A stretch of DNA of 25,572 nt from Lentimicrobiaceae bacterium (GCA_009787485.1 WQWP01000016.1:1-25572), one strand, 5' to 3'; counted from the first letter of the stretch, positions 1 to 7,097 are shown. Notes: generated from the sequence alone by a model not told the origin. Translations and numbers: made by a program.

Positions 1-18
1 AAAATACAGAAAATAATG

Positions 19-1035
19 TCAATTCTCATTCAACCACTCCAACCACTCATCCGCCACTTTATCCCAATTAAAAACATCATAATCCGGCTTGCCGTCTTCG
101 TTTAGCGGAAAGAAATTATGGTCGGTTCCAACGTAAGCCTTAAACGTAAAATTTCTTTTTCCCTGTCGAATAGTTTCTACATGCAAAAAATCGTTGAATG
201 GGGCGCTTACATCCTTTGTTCCATAAGTAACTAAAACAGGAATTTTTAACTTTTCCAAATGTTTTATTGATGGATACGAAAATTCAAAAGTCGCTCGGTC
301 TGTGTCCCCTTGCGAATCATCCATGCAGTTTTTATTTTTCACTACATTTTCCCAATATCCTATACTGCTCTCGCCAAATCTCGTGGTATCCGTATCGGTT
401 TCATTTGCCCTATTTTGCCCTATTATAGACATAATTCTTCCCATCGGATTTCCTCCTGAATAAATCAAGTGTGTGATTTTATTACATTCTGCTGCCATGT
501 TTGCGGCAACGGTGCTACCTTCAGAATGCCCTGCAACAATAAGTTGCGCCGAAGAAACCCATTCCTGTTTTTGTAAATGCTTAATAATGGCTATGTTTCT
601 CTGCACATAATAACTCAATAAATTCCTGTCTGAATATCCTTTGGGGTATTTAAGAGGATGACTACTCGTACTGTCCACGTAAGTACGATAATTTTCTGAA
701 AGTGTTTGAAAATCAGACATTACAGGAATGTAAGGCTTGCTAACAATGACTAAATGATATTTCTCTGAAAGATTATCGGGAATAAAAGGAAATGTGCCAT
801 AAGCGCCATATTCGTCATATTTTATCAACGGTACAGGCAGGCTGCCCTGACAGAAAAAGAAAAGCGGTTTTTTAACATTTTCTTCTCCTTTTTTTGATTT
901 AATTAGAATATCCACCACATCGTTTTTATACTTGAAAACGAGATGTTTAAATCCAAAATCTTCCGGCGTTTTGGTTTGCCCGAAAGCGGTAATCGCTATT
1001 AAAAAGAAAAAAATACCAATTAGTTTTTTTATCAT
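19..1035 (-). CDS. Secreted alpha/beta-hydrolase (serine esterase/lipase-like)
   Basis: A 338-residue exported protein that probably hydrolyses an ester or amide; the substrate cannot be read from the sequence. Residues 1-19 form a signal peptide (KK, hydrophobic core, AFGQ cut region). The nucleophile elbow GHSEGS lies at 169-174 with Ser171 as predicted nucleophile. Asp275 in YGTKD and His306 in GTDH sit at the spacing expected for the other two triad members, so the catalytic set looks complete. The end of the protein, WLEWLNEN, closes a normal hydrolase C-terminal helix. It is the last gene of a minus-strand run, starting 18 bases after the DUF2442 gene, so co-transcription is possible but a functional link is not shown. 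No sorting domain is present, so a periplasmic location is the simplest reading. Family-level assignment is firm; exact activity is unknown. Confidence 0.8.
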   Translation of the reverse strand: MIKKLIGIFFFLIAITAFGQTKTPEDFGFKHLVFKYKNDVVDILIKSKKGEENVKKPLFFFCQGSLPVPLIKYDEYGAYGTFPFIPDNLSEKYHLVIVSKPYIPVMSDFQTLSENYRTYVDSTSSHPLKYPKGYSDRNLLSYYVQRNIAIIKHLQKQEWVSSAQLIVAGHSEGSTVAANMAAECNKITHLIYSGGNPMGRIMSIIGQNRANETDTDTTRFGESSIGYWENVVKNKNCMDDSQGDTDRATFEFSYPSIKHLEKLKIPVLVTYGTKDVSAPFNDFLHVETIRQGKRNFTFKAYVGTDHNFFPLNEDGKPDYDVFNWDKVADEWLEWLNEN

Positions 1036-1053
1036 TTTGAGATAATGGATACC

Positions 1054-1290
1054 CTACAAATTATACAAAAACTCCGGCGCTAAATCGGCACCGTTTGCCC
1101 ATTCTATTGTCCAATGATTTAGTCCAAATTGAATAAAATTATTTCTATCTTTTAAAGGCTCAAAAAATTTTCCTTTTAATAACGGATAAAAATCAATCTG
1201 TTTTTGCACTCCATCGCTAAATTCTAAACGCATAGTGTAATCTTGTAGATATTCTACATCCGTAACTCTAATTAATGAAAGTTCGCTCAT
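1054..1290 (-). CDS. DUF2442-family small protein
   Basis: A 78-residue protein with the DUF2442 pattern: a strand pair around LRLEFSDGV at 21-29 (read as MRLEFSDGV), then PLLKG..FEPLKD in the middle and TIEWANGADLAPEFLY at 61-76, the family's hallmark end. The start codon lies 6 bases after the stop of the DUF4160 gene, so the two are almost certainly one transcript. DUF4160 and DUF2442 genes are habitual neighbours in many bacterial genomes and have been suggested to act as a toxin-antitoxin-like pair; I know of no settled mechanism, and nothing in this sequence shows one. Length is normal for the family and the gene is intact. Its acidic, compact character would suit a partner that binds the upstream product, but that is inference. 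Confidence 0.8.
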   Translation of the reverse strand: MSELSLIRVTDVEYLQDYTMRLEFSDGVQKQIDFYPLLKGKFFEPLKDRNNFIQFGLNHWTIEWANGADLAPEFLYNL

Positions 1291-1296
1291 ATTAAT

Positions 1297-1554
1297 TTAC
1301 TTTAATGGTTCTATTTTGTTTAATTCCAATCCTTTTTGTGCATTTTCCCAATTTGCAAGTAATTCGTTTTTATGTAAATCAATCCAAGTCAAAACCAATT
1401 TCAAAATGCGTGCCGGCATTTCACCTTTAACGATCTCTTTTTGAATGGTTATTATTGCCTCAAAATCACCATATCTTATATGAATATGAGGAGGATTATG
1501 ATCTGCTCCAAACATAGAGATAATAATACCAAAAAAACGAGACAGTTCAGCCAT
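1297..1554 (-). CDS. DUF4160-family small protein
   Basis: An 85-residue protein recognised by the DUF4160 signature: an N-terminal strand SRFFGIIISMF, then DHNPPHIHIRYGDFEA at 18-33, where the two histidines after the double proline are the conserved family feature. The C-terminal half is helical (LVLTWIDLHKNELLANW). The start ATG is one base after the stop of the PspC gene, and the stop is 6 bases before the DUF2442 start, so it is embedded tightly in the operon. It is likely the first member of a two-gene unit with DUF2442. The conserved histidines could be metal or nucleic-acid ligands, but no activity is established that I can cite. Full length, no defects. Confidence 0.8.
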   Translation of the reverse strand: MAELSRFFGIIISMFGADHNPPHIHIRYGDFEAIITIQKEIVKGEMPARILKLVLTWIDLHKNELLANWENAQKGLELNKIEPLK

Positions 1555-1555
1555 T

Positions 1556-2020
1556 TTATGATTTTTTATGATGATTTATTGTGGAAGCTAATAGTATAAT
1601 ACCAAGCCCCATAAACGCCACAGGTATAAGATACCGGAAATGAAACCCGTGAAATAAAAAGAGAAGGCCGATGATTATCAAAGTTGCTCCGGCGATAAGC
1701 GCAAATGAACTACTGTGTTTTTTTACGTTGGTAACAATCTCTTCTTTTACTTCCTCTGTAATCTCTTTTTTTATCTCTTGGGTTACGCTGTCAATCCACT
1801 CCTCGCTGATTCCCGAACACTTTGCTGAAGAGACATTGTCTTCAGCCGGAATTACCAGTATTAAAATGAGATAAGCGATAATTCCGGAGCCGGTAAGCCC
1901 GAAAACGCAAAAAATAACTCTAAAAACAACAGGGTCAAGGTTAAAGTATTCGCCTAAACCGCCGCAAACGCCGGCAATCATTCTGCTTGAAATACTACGG
2001 GTAAGTTTTTTCTGACTCAT
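1556..2020 (-). CDS. PspC-domain inner-membrane protein
   Basis: A 154-residue membrane protein. The PspC domain covers about residues 3-61: basic start (SQKKLTRS), the conserved GVCGGLGEYF at 17-26, then a hydrophobic segment ending in LVIPAED. A charged amphipathic stretch (EEWIDSVTQEIKKEITEEV) follows, then two hydrophobic segments near 106-120 and 129-146. PspC proteins are inner-membrane parts of envelope-stress systems in other bacteria; in Bacteroidota stand-alone PspC proteins are common and mostly uncharacterised. I chose the start MSQKK at 2020. A longer open frame runs back to 2116, but it overlaps the end of der and its extra residues do not resemble the family. The gene begins 47 bases after der and ends one base before the DUF4160 gene. 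No PspA or PspB is nearby. Confidence 0.85.
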   Translation of the reverse strand: MSQKKLTRSISSRMIAGVCGGLGEYFNLDPVVFRVIFCVFGLTGSGIIAYLILILVIPAEDNVSSAKCSGISEEWIDSVTQEIKKEITEEVKEEIVTNVKKHSSSFALIAGATLIIIGLLFLFHGFHFRYLIPVAFMGLGIILLASTINHHKKS

Positions 2021-2067
2021 AAGATTATAATTTTGATAAAATTTTTCGCGAAAATAAAAAAATAATG

Positions 2068-3372
2068 TTATTTTTTTCTGAAATAAATCTCCATCGGAAC
2101 TCCCGTAAAACCCCATTTCTCCCGTATCCTGTTTTCCAAAAACCGTTTGTAATCTTCCCGCACATATTGAGGGAGGTTGCAGAAAAACGCAAATGCCGGA
2201 AACGGCGTAGGAAGTTGCGTTATAAACTTAATCTTTATCATTTTATCTTTTACCACCGGAGGAGGTTGGTTTTTGATAACGGGCAGCAAAACGTCGTTCA
2301 ATTCTGAGGTGGAAATTCTGCGTTGTTTGTTTTGATAAACGGCTACCGCAGTTTCCAACACTTTGAAAATACGTTGTTTATTAATTACGGAAGTGAAAAT
2401 AACCGGCACATCGTTAAATGGGGCAAGTCGTTTTTTGACTAATTCTTCGTATTCTTTATGCGTTTTTTGGTCTTTTTCTACCAAATCCCATTTATTCATC
2501 ACCACAACTACGCCTTTCCGGTTTCGTGCAGCCAAACTGAAAATGGCAATATCTTGCGCATCGAAACCTTCTGAGGCATCGCACATTAAAACACATACAT
2601 CGCTGTTTTCTATGGCGCGAACGGCACGCATGACGGAGTAAAACTCCAGATTTTCTTCTACTTTTTTCTTTTTACGCAACCCTGCCGTGTCCACCAAATA
2701 AAAATCGAATCCAAAACTGTTGAAACGGGTATAAATGGAGTCGCGCGTGGTGCCGGCAAGCGGCGTAACAATAGTTTGCTCTTTTCCCAGAAAGGTATTG
2801 ATAATGGAAGACTTACCTACATTGGGTTTGCCCACAATGGTAATTCTCGGAAGCGCTTCGTCGTAAACTTCTTCTTCTTTTGAAAAATGTTTGACGATTT
2901 CATCTAACAGATCACCGGTGCCGCTGCCGGAAATTGCTGAAATGGGAAAAATATGTTCAAATCCTAACGCGTAAAATTCGGTGTGGTCTAAAAAATTAGT
3001 AGGACTATCAATTTTATTTACACATAGATAGAATGGCTTTTTCGATTTTCGCAGCATTTTGGCGACATCTTCGTCTAACGGCGTTAAGCCCTCGCGCCCG
3101 TCCACCATAAAAATAATCACATCGGCTTCTTCTAATGCCAGCGCTACCTGTTTTCGTATTTCTGTTTCAAAAATGTCGTCAGAGCCAACTACATATCCGC
3201 CGGTGTCAATTACCGAAAATTCGTAGCCGCTCCAATCCGATTTTCCGTAATTTCTATCGCGGGTAACGCCGGCAATGGAGTCAACAATAGCTTCGCGGGT
3301 TTGTGTTAAGCGGTTGAAAAGTGTTGATTTGCCAACGTTTGGGGTTCCTACTAAGGCGACGATGTTTCCCAT
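2068..3372 (-). CDS. der: Ribosome biogenesis GTPase Der (EngA), tandem GTPase
   Basis: A 434-residue double GTPase that assists maturation of the 50S ribosomal subunit; an essential housekeeping gene in most bacteria. First G domain: P-loop GTPNVGKST at 9-17, DTGG at 56-59, NKID at 119-122. Second G domain: P-loop GKPNVGKSS at 181-189, DTAG at 228-231, NKWD at 293-296. The C-terminal KH-like domain runs from about 355 to the basic end FRKK. All nucleotide-binding motifs are present and the length is normal. The G5-like position of the second domain reads TSVI rather than the usual TSA, a conservative change. A Bacteroidota-type -7 box lies at 3398-3405 just upstream, and a dispersed repeat occupies the region where the -33 element would be. 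The gene heads the run that continues through PspC and the DUF pair. Confidence 0.97.
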   Translation of the reverse strand: MGNIVALVGTPNVGKSTLFNRLTQTREAIVDSIAGVTRDRNYGKSDWSGYEFSVIDTGGYVVGSDDIFETEIRKQVALALEEADVIIFMVDGREGLTPLDEDVAKMLRKSKKPFYLCVNKIDSPTNFLDHTEFYALGFEHIFPISAISGSGTGDLLDEIVKHFSKEEEVYDEALPRITIVGKPNVGKSSIINTFLGKEQTIVTPLAGTTRDSIYTRFNSFGFDFYLVDTAGLRKKKKVEENLEFYSVMRAVRAIENSDVCVLMCDASEGFDAQDIAIFSLAARNRKGVVVVMNKWDLVEKDQKTHKEYEELVKKRLAPFNDVPVIFTSVINKQRIFKVLETAVAVYQNKQRRISTSELNDVLLPVIKNQPPPVVKDKMIKIKFITQLPTPFPAFAFFCNLPQYVREDYKRFLENRIREKWGFTGVPMEIYFRKK

Positions 3373-3397
3373 AATTTGTTTTGTTAAAATTGAAGTG

Positions 3398-3405
3398 CAA
3401 AAATA
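3398..3405 (-). promoter_or_regulatory. Candidate -7 promoter box for der
   Basis: On the minus strand this reads TATTTTTG, matching the Bacteroidota -7 consensus TAnnTTTG, and is followed by CA as a likely start region about 26 bases before the der ATG. No clear -33 TTG is found at the usual 17-21 base spacing; that stretch is occupied by the dispersed repeat at 3411-3438. AT-rich DNA makes chance matches common, so confidence is moderate. Confidence 0.5.
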
Positions 3406-3410
3406 TTAAA

Positions 3411-3438
3411 AGCACGCAAATGACGCGCTAAACGCAGG
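3411..3438 (+). repeat. Dispersed AGCACGCAGATGACGCG-type repeat, copy 1
   Basis: The plus strand carries AGCACGCAAATGACGCG followed by AAACGCAGG. The first 17 bases match the copy at 8055 except for one base, and match the inverted copy beside the AbiE cassette with two differences. It lies between der and the AbiEii gene and overlaps the region where the der -33 element should lie. The repeat is intergenic here; see the copies at 5046-5092, 8055-8097 and 25146-25187. Confidence 0.7.
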
Positions 3439-3449
3439 CTTTCAATATC

Positions 3450-4289
3450 TCATCTCTTAAAATTTATCATATCAACAAGTTGTAAAAAATACGCGGTACT
3501 CCAAATTTCCATTTCTGACGGATTTTTCAAAAAAGGATGAACATCGTTTTTAACCGTTTCAATATTTGTTTTTTCAATACGTTCTTTCAACATTTTTTGA
3601 AAAACTTCGGGAGTAAAATTCTGTTCTATCAAACCGCTAATTTGTTCTGTTCGTTTTTGTAAATGACTAAAATTCAACGCTACATTGTTTCGTACATACC
3701 ATTCAAAATCGTACCAGTCGCGACCTTTTACGCGAGTCTTCCAGTTTCTGAAAAACAAAGCGTGCATTTTCCCCGCATACAAATCGGGCAACGTATAGCA
3801 TCGCACCATAAAAGAAAATGGCAGGAGTAATAGTTTGTATTCAGTGGTAAAACCCGCAGGCGGTTGTGTATCGACTTCAATTTTGATTTTGATTTGCTTT
3901 TCCGTTGAAAATGAAAGATTATACACTTCGGTATTGTCTTTCAAAAACGCCGACTCTATATTTTTTTCTCTTTTTTTCTCTTTTTTAGCAATCGTAATAT
4001 CACGTCCCATTGACTGAAATTCAGAGATTATTGCGTCAAAATAATTTTCAAGACGAAAATTTTCATCTGCTTGTAACAGCGAAAAATCCATATCTTCAGA
4101 AAAACGTTGCATGCCGTAAAAAATCCTCAGGCAAGTGCCGCCGTAAAATGCCGCCTTGTCGAAAAATCCGCCACGATACAGTCCTGCAAGTGCTATTTGT
4201 TGCATTACTTCGTGAGTAGCGTTGGTTTTATCATCTTTCGTTTTTATCTCATAACGAGAAAGCATGTTTGAGAAAATGGTGTTATTCAT
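3450..4289 (-). CDS. AbiEii-type nucleotidyltransferase toxin (type IV TA)
   Basis: A 279-residue nucleotidyltransferase-fold toxin of the AbiEii/AbiGii family, known members of which stop growth, in some cases by modifying tRNA, and can act in abortive phage defence. Motif I is GGT at 50-52 followed by the metal-binding pair Asp66 and Asp68 in FSEDMDFSL. KIKIEVD at 134-140 supplies the third strand; KMHAL at 174-178 and GRDWYDFEWY at 189-198 match the later conserved Lys and Arg-Asp-x-x-Asp motifs. All key residues are present, so it should be active. Its ATG overlaps the end of the AbiEi antitoxin gene by 8 bases (ATGAATAA), giving translational coupling with the antitoxin made first. The nucleotidyltransferase fold also occurs in housekeeping enzymes, but the gene pair and motifs make this call strong. 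Confidence 0.9.
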   Translation of the reverse strand: MNNTIFSNMLSRYEIKTKDDKTNATHEVMQQIALAGLYRGGFFDKAAFYGGTCLRIFYGMQRFSEDMDFSLLQADENFRLENYFDAIISEFQSMGRDITIAKKEKKREKNIESAFLKDNTEVYNLSFSTEKQIKIKIEVDTQPPAGFTTEYKLLLLPFSFMVRCYTLPDLYAGKMHALFFRNWKTRVKGRDWYDFEWYVRNNVALNFSHLQKRTEQISGLIEQNFTPEVFQKMLKERIEKTNIETVKNDVHPFLKNPSEMEIWSTAYFLQLVDMINFKR

Positions 4290-4920
4290 AATTATTTTTT
4301 TGTAGCAATTTTAACAATAATTTCAATTCATTTTTTTTCTTCCCCGTTTCAGCACACTTTTTAATTATTTCAGTATCAATATTTTGCCAATCAGAAAAAT
4401 CAATCCGCAAATCTTCCTCCAAGTAAACACGCATTGCTTTGACGGATTGCAACCGCAAATTCGGTGTAGCCAAAATCAAATCGCATAATGCCTTTTCGGG
4501 CGTGGCTATTAGAAAAGCATATTTATTTTCAACTATTTCCTGACTAATTCCTATACTAAAATAGTCGGATGAAATGGTTGTATAGTCAAAATTTCCGAAT
4601 GGAGTTTCAAAGTTTTTTGCCCGTTTGGTAGTCATTGAGCGTATCGCAAAAACTCTCTCGGGTATCATTCCATAAAATGACAGAGCAGTCTCGAGTGATA
4701 AGTAAGAAGGTCCATATAAATGATTGGCTATCAGTTCTCGGGAAATATTTTGGCGACTAATCTTTTCTGAAACAACATACAAACCTTTTTTCAAACGGAT
4801 GATTTGACCACGCTTTTCAAGTGCCGATACTTTGTTGCGCGGAAACTTGTAGCTGTTCATTAAATTCTGTAAAACAGAACTTTCGAGCGGAATATTTATA
4901 AACTGTACAAGAGAAATCAT
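4282..4920 (-). CDS. AbiEi-family antitoxin / transcriptional autoregulator
   Basis: A 212-residue partner of AbiEii. The N-terminal winged helix-turn-helix covers about 1-55, with KVSALEKRGQIIRLKKGLYV as the recognition helix and wing. The C-terminal AbiEi domain begins at GPSYLSLETALSFYGMIPE (70-88), the typical family line, and continues through ATPEKALCDLI at 139-149. Known AbiEi proteins counter the toxin without a stable complex and repress their own promoter by binding inverted repeats. Such a repeat is present 44-66 bases upstream of the start (4964-4986). The lysine-rich C-terminus (KKKNELKLLLKLLQKNN) is consistent with nucleic-acid binding. The gene is full length and overlaps the toxin gene by 8 bases. 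Confidence 0.88.
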   Translation of the reverse strand: MISLVQFINIPLESSVLQNLMNSYKFPRNKVSALEKRGQIIRLKKGLYVVSEKISRQNISRELIANHLYGPSYLSLETALSFYGMIPERVFAIRSMTTKRAKNFETPFGNFDYTTISSDYFSIGISQEIVENKYAFLIATPEKALCDLILATPNLRLQSVKAMRVYLEEDLRIDFSDWQNIDTEIIKKCAETGKKKNELKLLLKLLQKNNYE

Positions 4921-4940
4921 GCATTCATTATTTCAAAGCG

Positions 4941-4986
4941 CAAAAATAGTAAAATTTTTGTACATAGTTGATATTTTTTCAACTAT
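4941..4986 (-). promoter_or_regulatory. Candidate abiE promoter with inverted-repeat operator
   Basis: An exact 8-bp inverted repeat, ATAGTTGA at 4964-4971 and TCAACTAT at 4979-4986, is separated by 7 bases. On the minus strand a TATTTTTG box (4941-4948) matches the Bacteroidota -7 consensus. The inverted repeat starts 16 bases upstream of this box and would cover the -33 position, where a bound dimer would block RNA polymerase. AbiEi proteins are known to bind inverted repeats in their promoters; that this is the site is inference. No clear -33 TTG was found. Confidence 0.55.
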
Positions 4987-5045
4987 TTATTCAAATTTCT
5001 CTATTATTTTTTTCAATATTTATGTTTTGGGTTTCGCACGCTCTT

Positions 5046-5092
5046 TCCTGCTTGCGTTTAACATGATAATCCGCGTCATCTGCGCGCTAAAA
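5046..5092 (-). repeat. Dispersed repeat, copy 2, inverted beside AbiE cassette
   Basis: Read on the minus strand this contains AGCGCGCAGATGACGCGGAT and, further on, AAACGCAAGCAGG. Both parts resemble the copy at 3411-3438 (AGCACGCAAATGACGCG and AAACGCAGG), which lies on the other side of the AbiE genes in the opposite orientation. The toxin-antitoxin cassette is thus bracketed by an imperfect inverted pair. It sits a few bases beyond the stop codon of the DUF4097-like gene. Confidence 0.65.
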
Positions 5093-5096
5093 AACT

Positions 5097-6332
5097 CTAC
5101 CTATCAAACAACGCCACCGACCCATAATTCGCCCGAATTTTTACCAACCTTCCGGAATTATGGTCATTCCCATAAAACCCACTTACTTGAAGCGAGTTGC
5201 TACCAGCTTCAAACGTGGCATAGTTCCACCTCACATCCTTATCTTTAAAATCGGTATATTTCCCCGAATAATCAAATTCAAAGGATAGATTTTTTGGAAT
5301 ATTGAGCACAATCGTACTTTGATTAGACGAAATATTAACCTTCGTAAACGATGCTAAAGTCTCATCAATGTTTACTTTAGAATAAGACAAATCCACACTG
5401 AATGAATATTTTAGAGAGCCGATTCGAAGTGTTCCATATTTCATGTCCCCCTTTAAATGATTCGCACTATTTTCTATAGAAATCTTATCGTAGCCGGAGC
5501 TAAACTCAAAAGATTCTACGACCTCCATGTTTAATGTACAATATTTAGCATCTAACTTGAGCGTGCCTGCTTTCCTCAAACTTCCGTTACTGTATTTTAT
5601 ATCCAAAGAGAGCGCATTAACTTGTTCGATGTTAAACTTCGCATATTTTAGCAAAATAATATTATTACTTCCGGACAAATTATTCATCTTCAAGTTTCCA
5701 TATTTAATATTTATCTTATTATTAAGCCCATACAAATTATCTCCATTTAGATTTCCATAAGTGATATCGGCATAAAAATCATGATACACATTGGCTATTT
5801 CTACGTTACCATAACGCGAAGTTACTTTCAAAAAAATCTCCTTAGGAATTTTTATCAGAAGATCGATTTTCAACCCTTCAGTGATATTTTTTCTATTTTT
5901 TTCAAAAGAAGAACTGAATGATAAATTGTAGGTTACTTCTTTTCCAAATTGTTTCGCGGTTATATCTAACCCGTTTAATACCTGCTCCATCTCTTTTTCT
6001 GTGGCTTGTTTTAGCGTCACGGTAGCGGTAAAATCAATCTCATTTTTTTCCCATTCTTCAAAAGTAACTTTTGTGTATCTGGTGTCAACTACCAATGTGC
6101 TTTTTGGTTTTACCTTAAAATTATCGGTAAACACTGCGGTTTGGGTGCTTGCTTTTTGTTTTTGGGCGAATGCGGTGTAAGGGAGGAGGGAGAAAAGGAG
6201 AAGGGAGAAAAGGAGAAAGAGATAGCGCGACGGCGGTACAACCGCCGCCAAACGGGGCGAAAATATCCCCTTCAAATTTTGAAGGGGTGTCTCGCGAAGC
6301 GAGACGGGGTAGTTTATTTGATGTTTTTTCAT
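5097..6332 (-). CDS. Exported DUF4097-like beta-repeat protein
   Basis: A 411-residue exported protein of unknown function with a strikingly regular body. From 174 to 317 nine short units begin with Tyr (Y174, 192, 211, 230, 247, 264, 281, 299, 317), 17-19 residues apart, with wording such as RYGNVEI, TYGNLNG, KYGNLKM, KYCTLNM and KYGTLRI. This suggests a beta-helix or ladder, as in DUF4097-type adhesin-like proteins. Flanking strands (TRYTKVTF near 85, NYGSVALF near 403) extend the pattern. It lies 12 bases after the GIN gene and is probably the last gene of the sigma-factor module. The N-terminus is odd: MKKHQ is followed by about 20 residues encoded by a dispersed double-hairpin repeat before the hydrophobic signal core (LFLLFSLLLFSLL, 38-50) and AFAQ cut site. 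A later TTG start near residue 28 is possible. Confidence 0.75.
   Translation of the reverse strand: MKKHQINYPVSLRETPLQNLKGIFSPRLAAVVPPSRYLFLLFSLLLFSLLPYTAFAQKQKASTQTAVFTDNFKVKPKSTLVVDTRYTKVTFEEWEKNEIDFTATVTLKQATEKEMEQVLNGLDITAKQFGKEVTYNLSFSSSFEKNRKNITEGLKIDLLIKIPKEIFLKVTSRYGNVEIANVYHDFYADITYGNLNGDNLYGLNNKINIKYGNLKMNNLSGSNNIILLKYAKFNIEQVNALSLDIKYSNGSLRKAGTLKLDAKYCTLNMEVVESFEFSSGYDKISIENSANHLKGDMKYGTLRIGSLKYSFSVDLSYSKVNIDETLASFTKVNISSNQSTIVLNIPKNLSFEFDYSGKYTDFKDKDVRWNYATFEAGSNSLQVSGFYGNDHNSGRLVKIRANYGSVALFDR
6188..6217 (-). repeat. Perfect tandem 15-mer encoding signal-peptide core
   Basis: Two exact tandem copies of a 15-base purine-rich unit (plus strand GGGAGAAAAGGAGAA at 6188-6202 and 6203-6217). 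On the coding minus strand they encode LLFSL twice, that is, most of the hydrophobic core of the signal peptide of the 5097-6332 gene. The unit length is a multiple of three, so gain or loss of a copy keeps the frame. Confidence 0.85.
6260..6316 (-). repeat. 57-bp double-hairpin repeat, copy A (inside a CDS)
   Basis: Two adjacent hairpins: a 10-bp stem CCCCTTCAAA/TTTGAAGGGG (6267-6287, one-base loop) and a 7-bp stem GTCTCGC/GCGAGAC (6289-6305, loop GAA), followed by GGGGTAGTTTA. The reverse complement equals the copy at 19413-19469 except at two bases, 6289 and 6305, which pair with each other. Here the element is translated as part of the N-terminus of the 5097-6332 protein; its 57 bases keep the reading frame open. 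Confidence 0.9.
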
Positions 6333-6344
6333 AATATTATAGAA

Positions 6345-7091
6345 TTAAATTTTTTTCACTTTCCCACTTCCGGCAACGCTGGGCTTAATCTTGTTTGGGT
6401 TGCCCTTATATCTTACCTGCCCACTTCCGGCAACACTTGCATCCAGTATATCCGTAACATGCGCTTCTAATCTTCCGCTTCCGGCGATTTCTGCTTGCAG
6501 TTGTGCGATTTCACAATCTAAAGCATTCATACTTCCGCTGCCGGCAATGGCAATATGAGCTGATTGGATGGCGCCCGAAAACTGTACATTTCCGCTTCCG
6601 GCAATTTCTATTTTACAATCTTTTATATCAACCGGATATTTGTTTGCTATCACTTTTCCGCTTCCCGCCACAGCAATATATAGTTTTTCTGAAGTAAAGC
6701 CGGTGCAAAAATTAACTTTAGAGCTTCCTGCAATTGCAATGCTTTCAAGCTGTTCGGAAGAAATTACAAGTAAATTTTTGGTGGGTTTTGGCTGTAGTTT
6801 ATTTCTGTATTCATCTTTTAATTGGATACGTAGCACATCGTTGTGCGTGTAAATATCATAATATTCCAAAAGATTATTGTCGATGGTAAATTCTAAAGTT
6901 CCCTTACTTTTCCCTTGAGAATAATCTACTACTACATTTGTTTCGATCTCAATTTTAGAGAAATTTGAAATGGGTATCGATTTGGTAATCAATTTGCCGT
7001 TTCCTTTAACCTCTTTGGCAAAAGTGTTAATGGGAACAGAGAATAAAAGCAATAAACATATTGCAATGCTAATGAAAGTGTTTTTTTTCAT
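6345..7091 (-). CDS. Exported GIN-domain (DUF2807) repeat protein
   Basis: A 248-residue protein of the GIN family, described as a putative auto-transporter adhesin head domain. Residues 1-25 are a signal peptide (MKKNTFISIAICLLLLFSVP, cut near FAK). The body carries seven AGS units, at about residues 121, 142, 164, 183, 203, 221 and 240, 18-22 apart, worded IAGSSKV, VAGSGKV, IAGSGNV, IAGSGSM, IAGSGRL, VAGSGQV and VAGSGKV: one turn per unit of a right-handed beta-helix is the expected fold. It ends directly after the last unit, KVKKI, with no T9SS tail. It lies 12 bases upstream of the DUF4097-like gene and downstream of the sigma/anti-sigma pair, separated by a repeat block. Function in the family is not settled; surface location is inference. 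Confidence 0.85.
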   Translation of the reverse strand: MKKNTFISIAICLLLLFSVPINTFAKEVKGNGKLITKSIPISNFSKIEIETNVVVDYSQGKSKGTLEFTIDNNLLEYYDIYTHNDVLRIQLKDEYRNKLQPKPTKNLLVISSEQLESIAIAGSSKVNFCTGFTSEKLYIAVAGSGKVIANKYPVDIKDCKIEIAGSGNVQFSGAIQSAHIAIAGSGSMNALDCEIAQLQAEIAGSGRLEAHVTDILDASVAGSGQVRYKGNPNKIKPSVAGSGKVKKI

Positions 7092-7097
7092 AATTTG

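Noticed and set aside
2021..2116. Upstream extension of the PspC protein
   Set aside because: It overlaps der, and the residues before MSQKK do not resemble the family.
4921..5248. 109-residue plus-strand frame upstream of abiEi
   Set aside because: AT-rich intergenic DNA plus the antisense of the DUF4097-like gene end; no motif.
6345..6760. Regular CTTCCGGCAA words as DNA repeats or CRISPR-like array
   Set aside because: They are the coding of the AGS units of the GIN protein; spacing follows the protein repeat, and the words vary at codon third positions.
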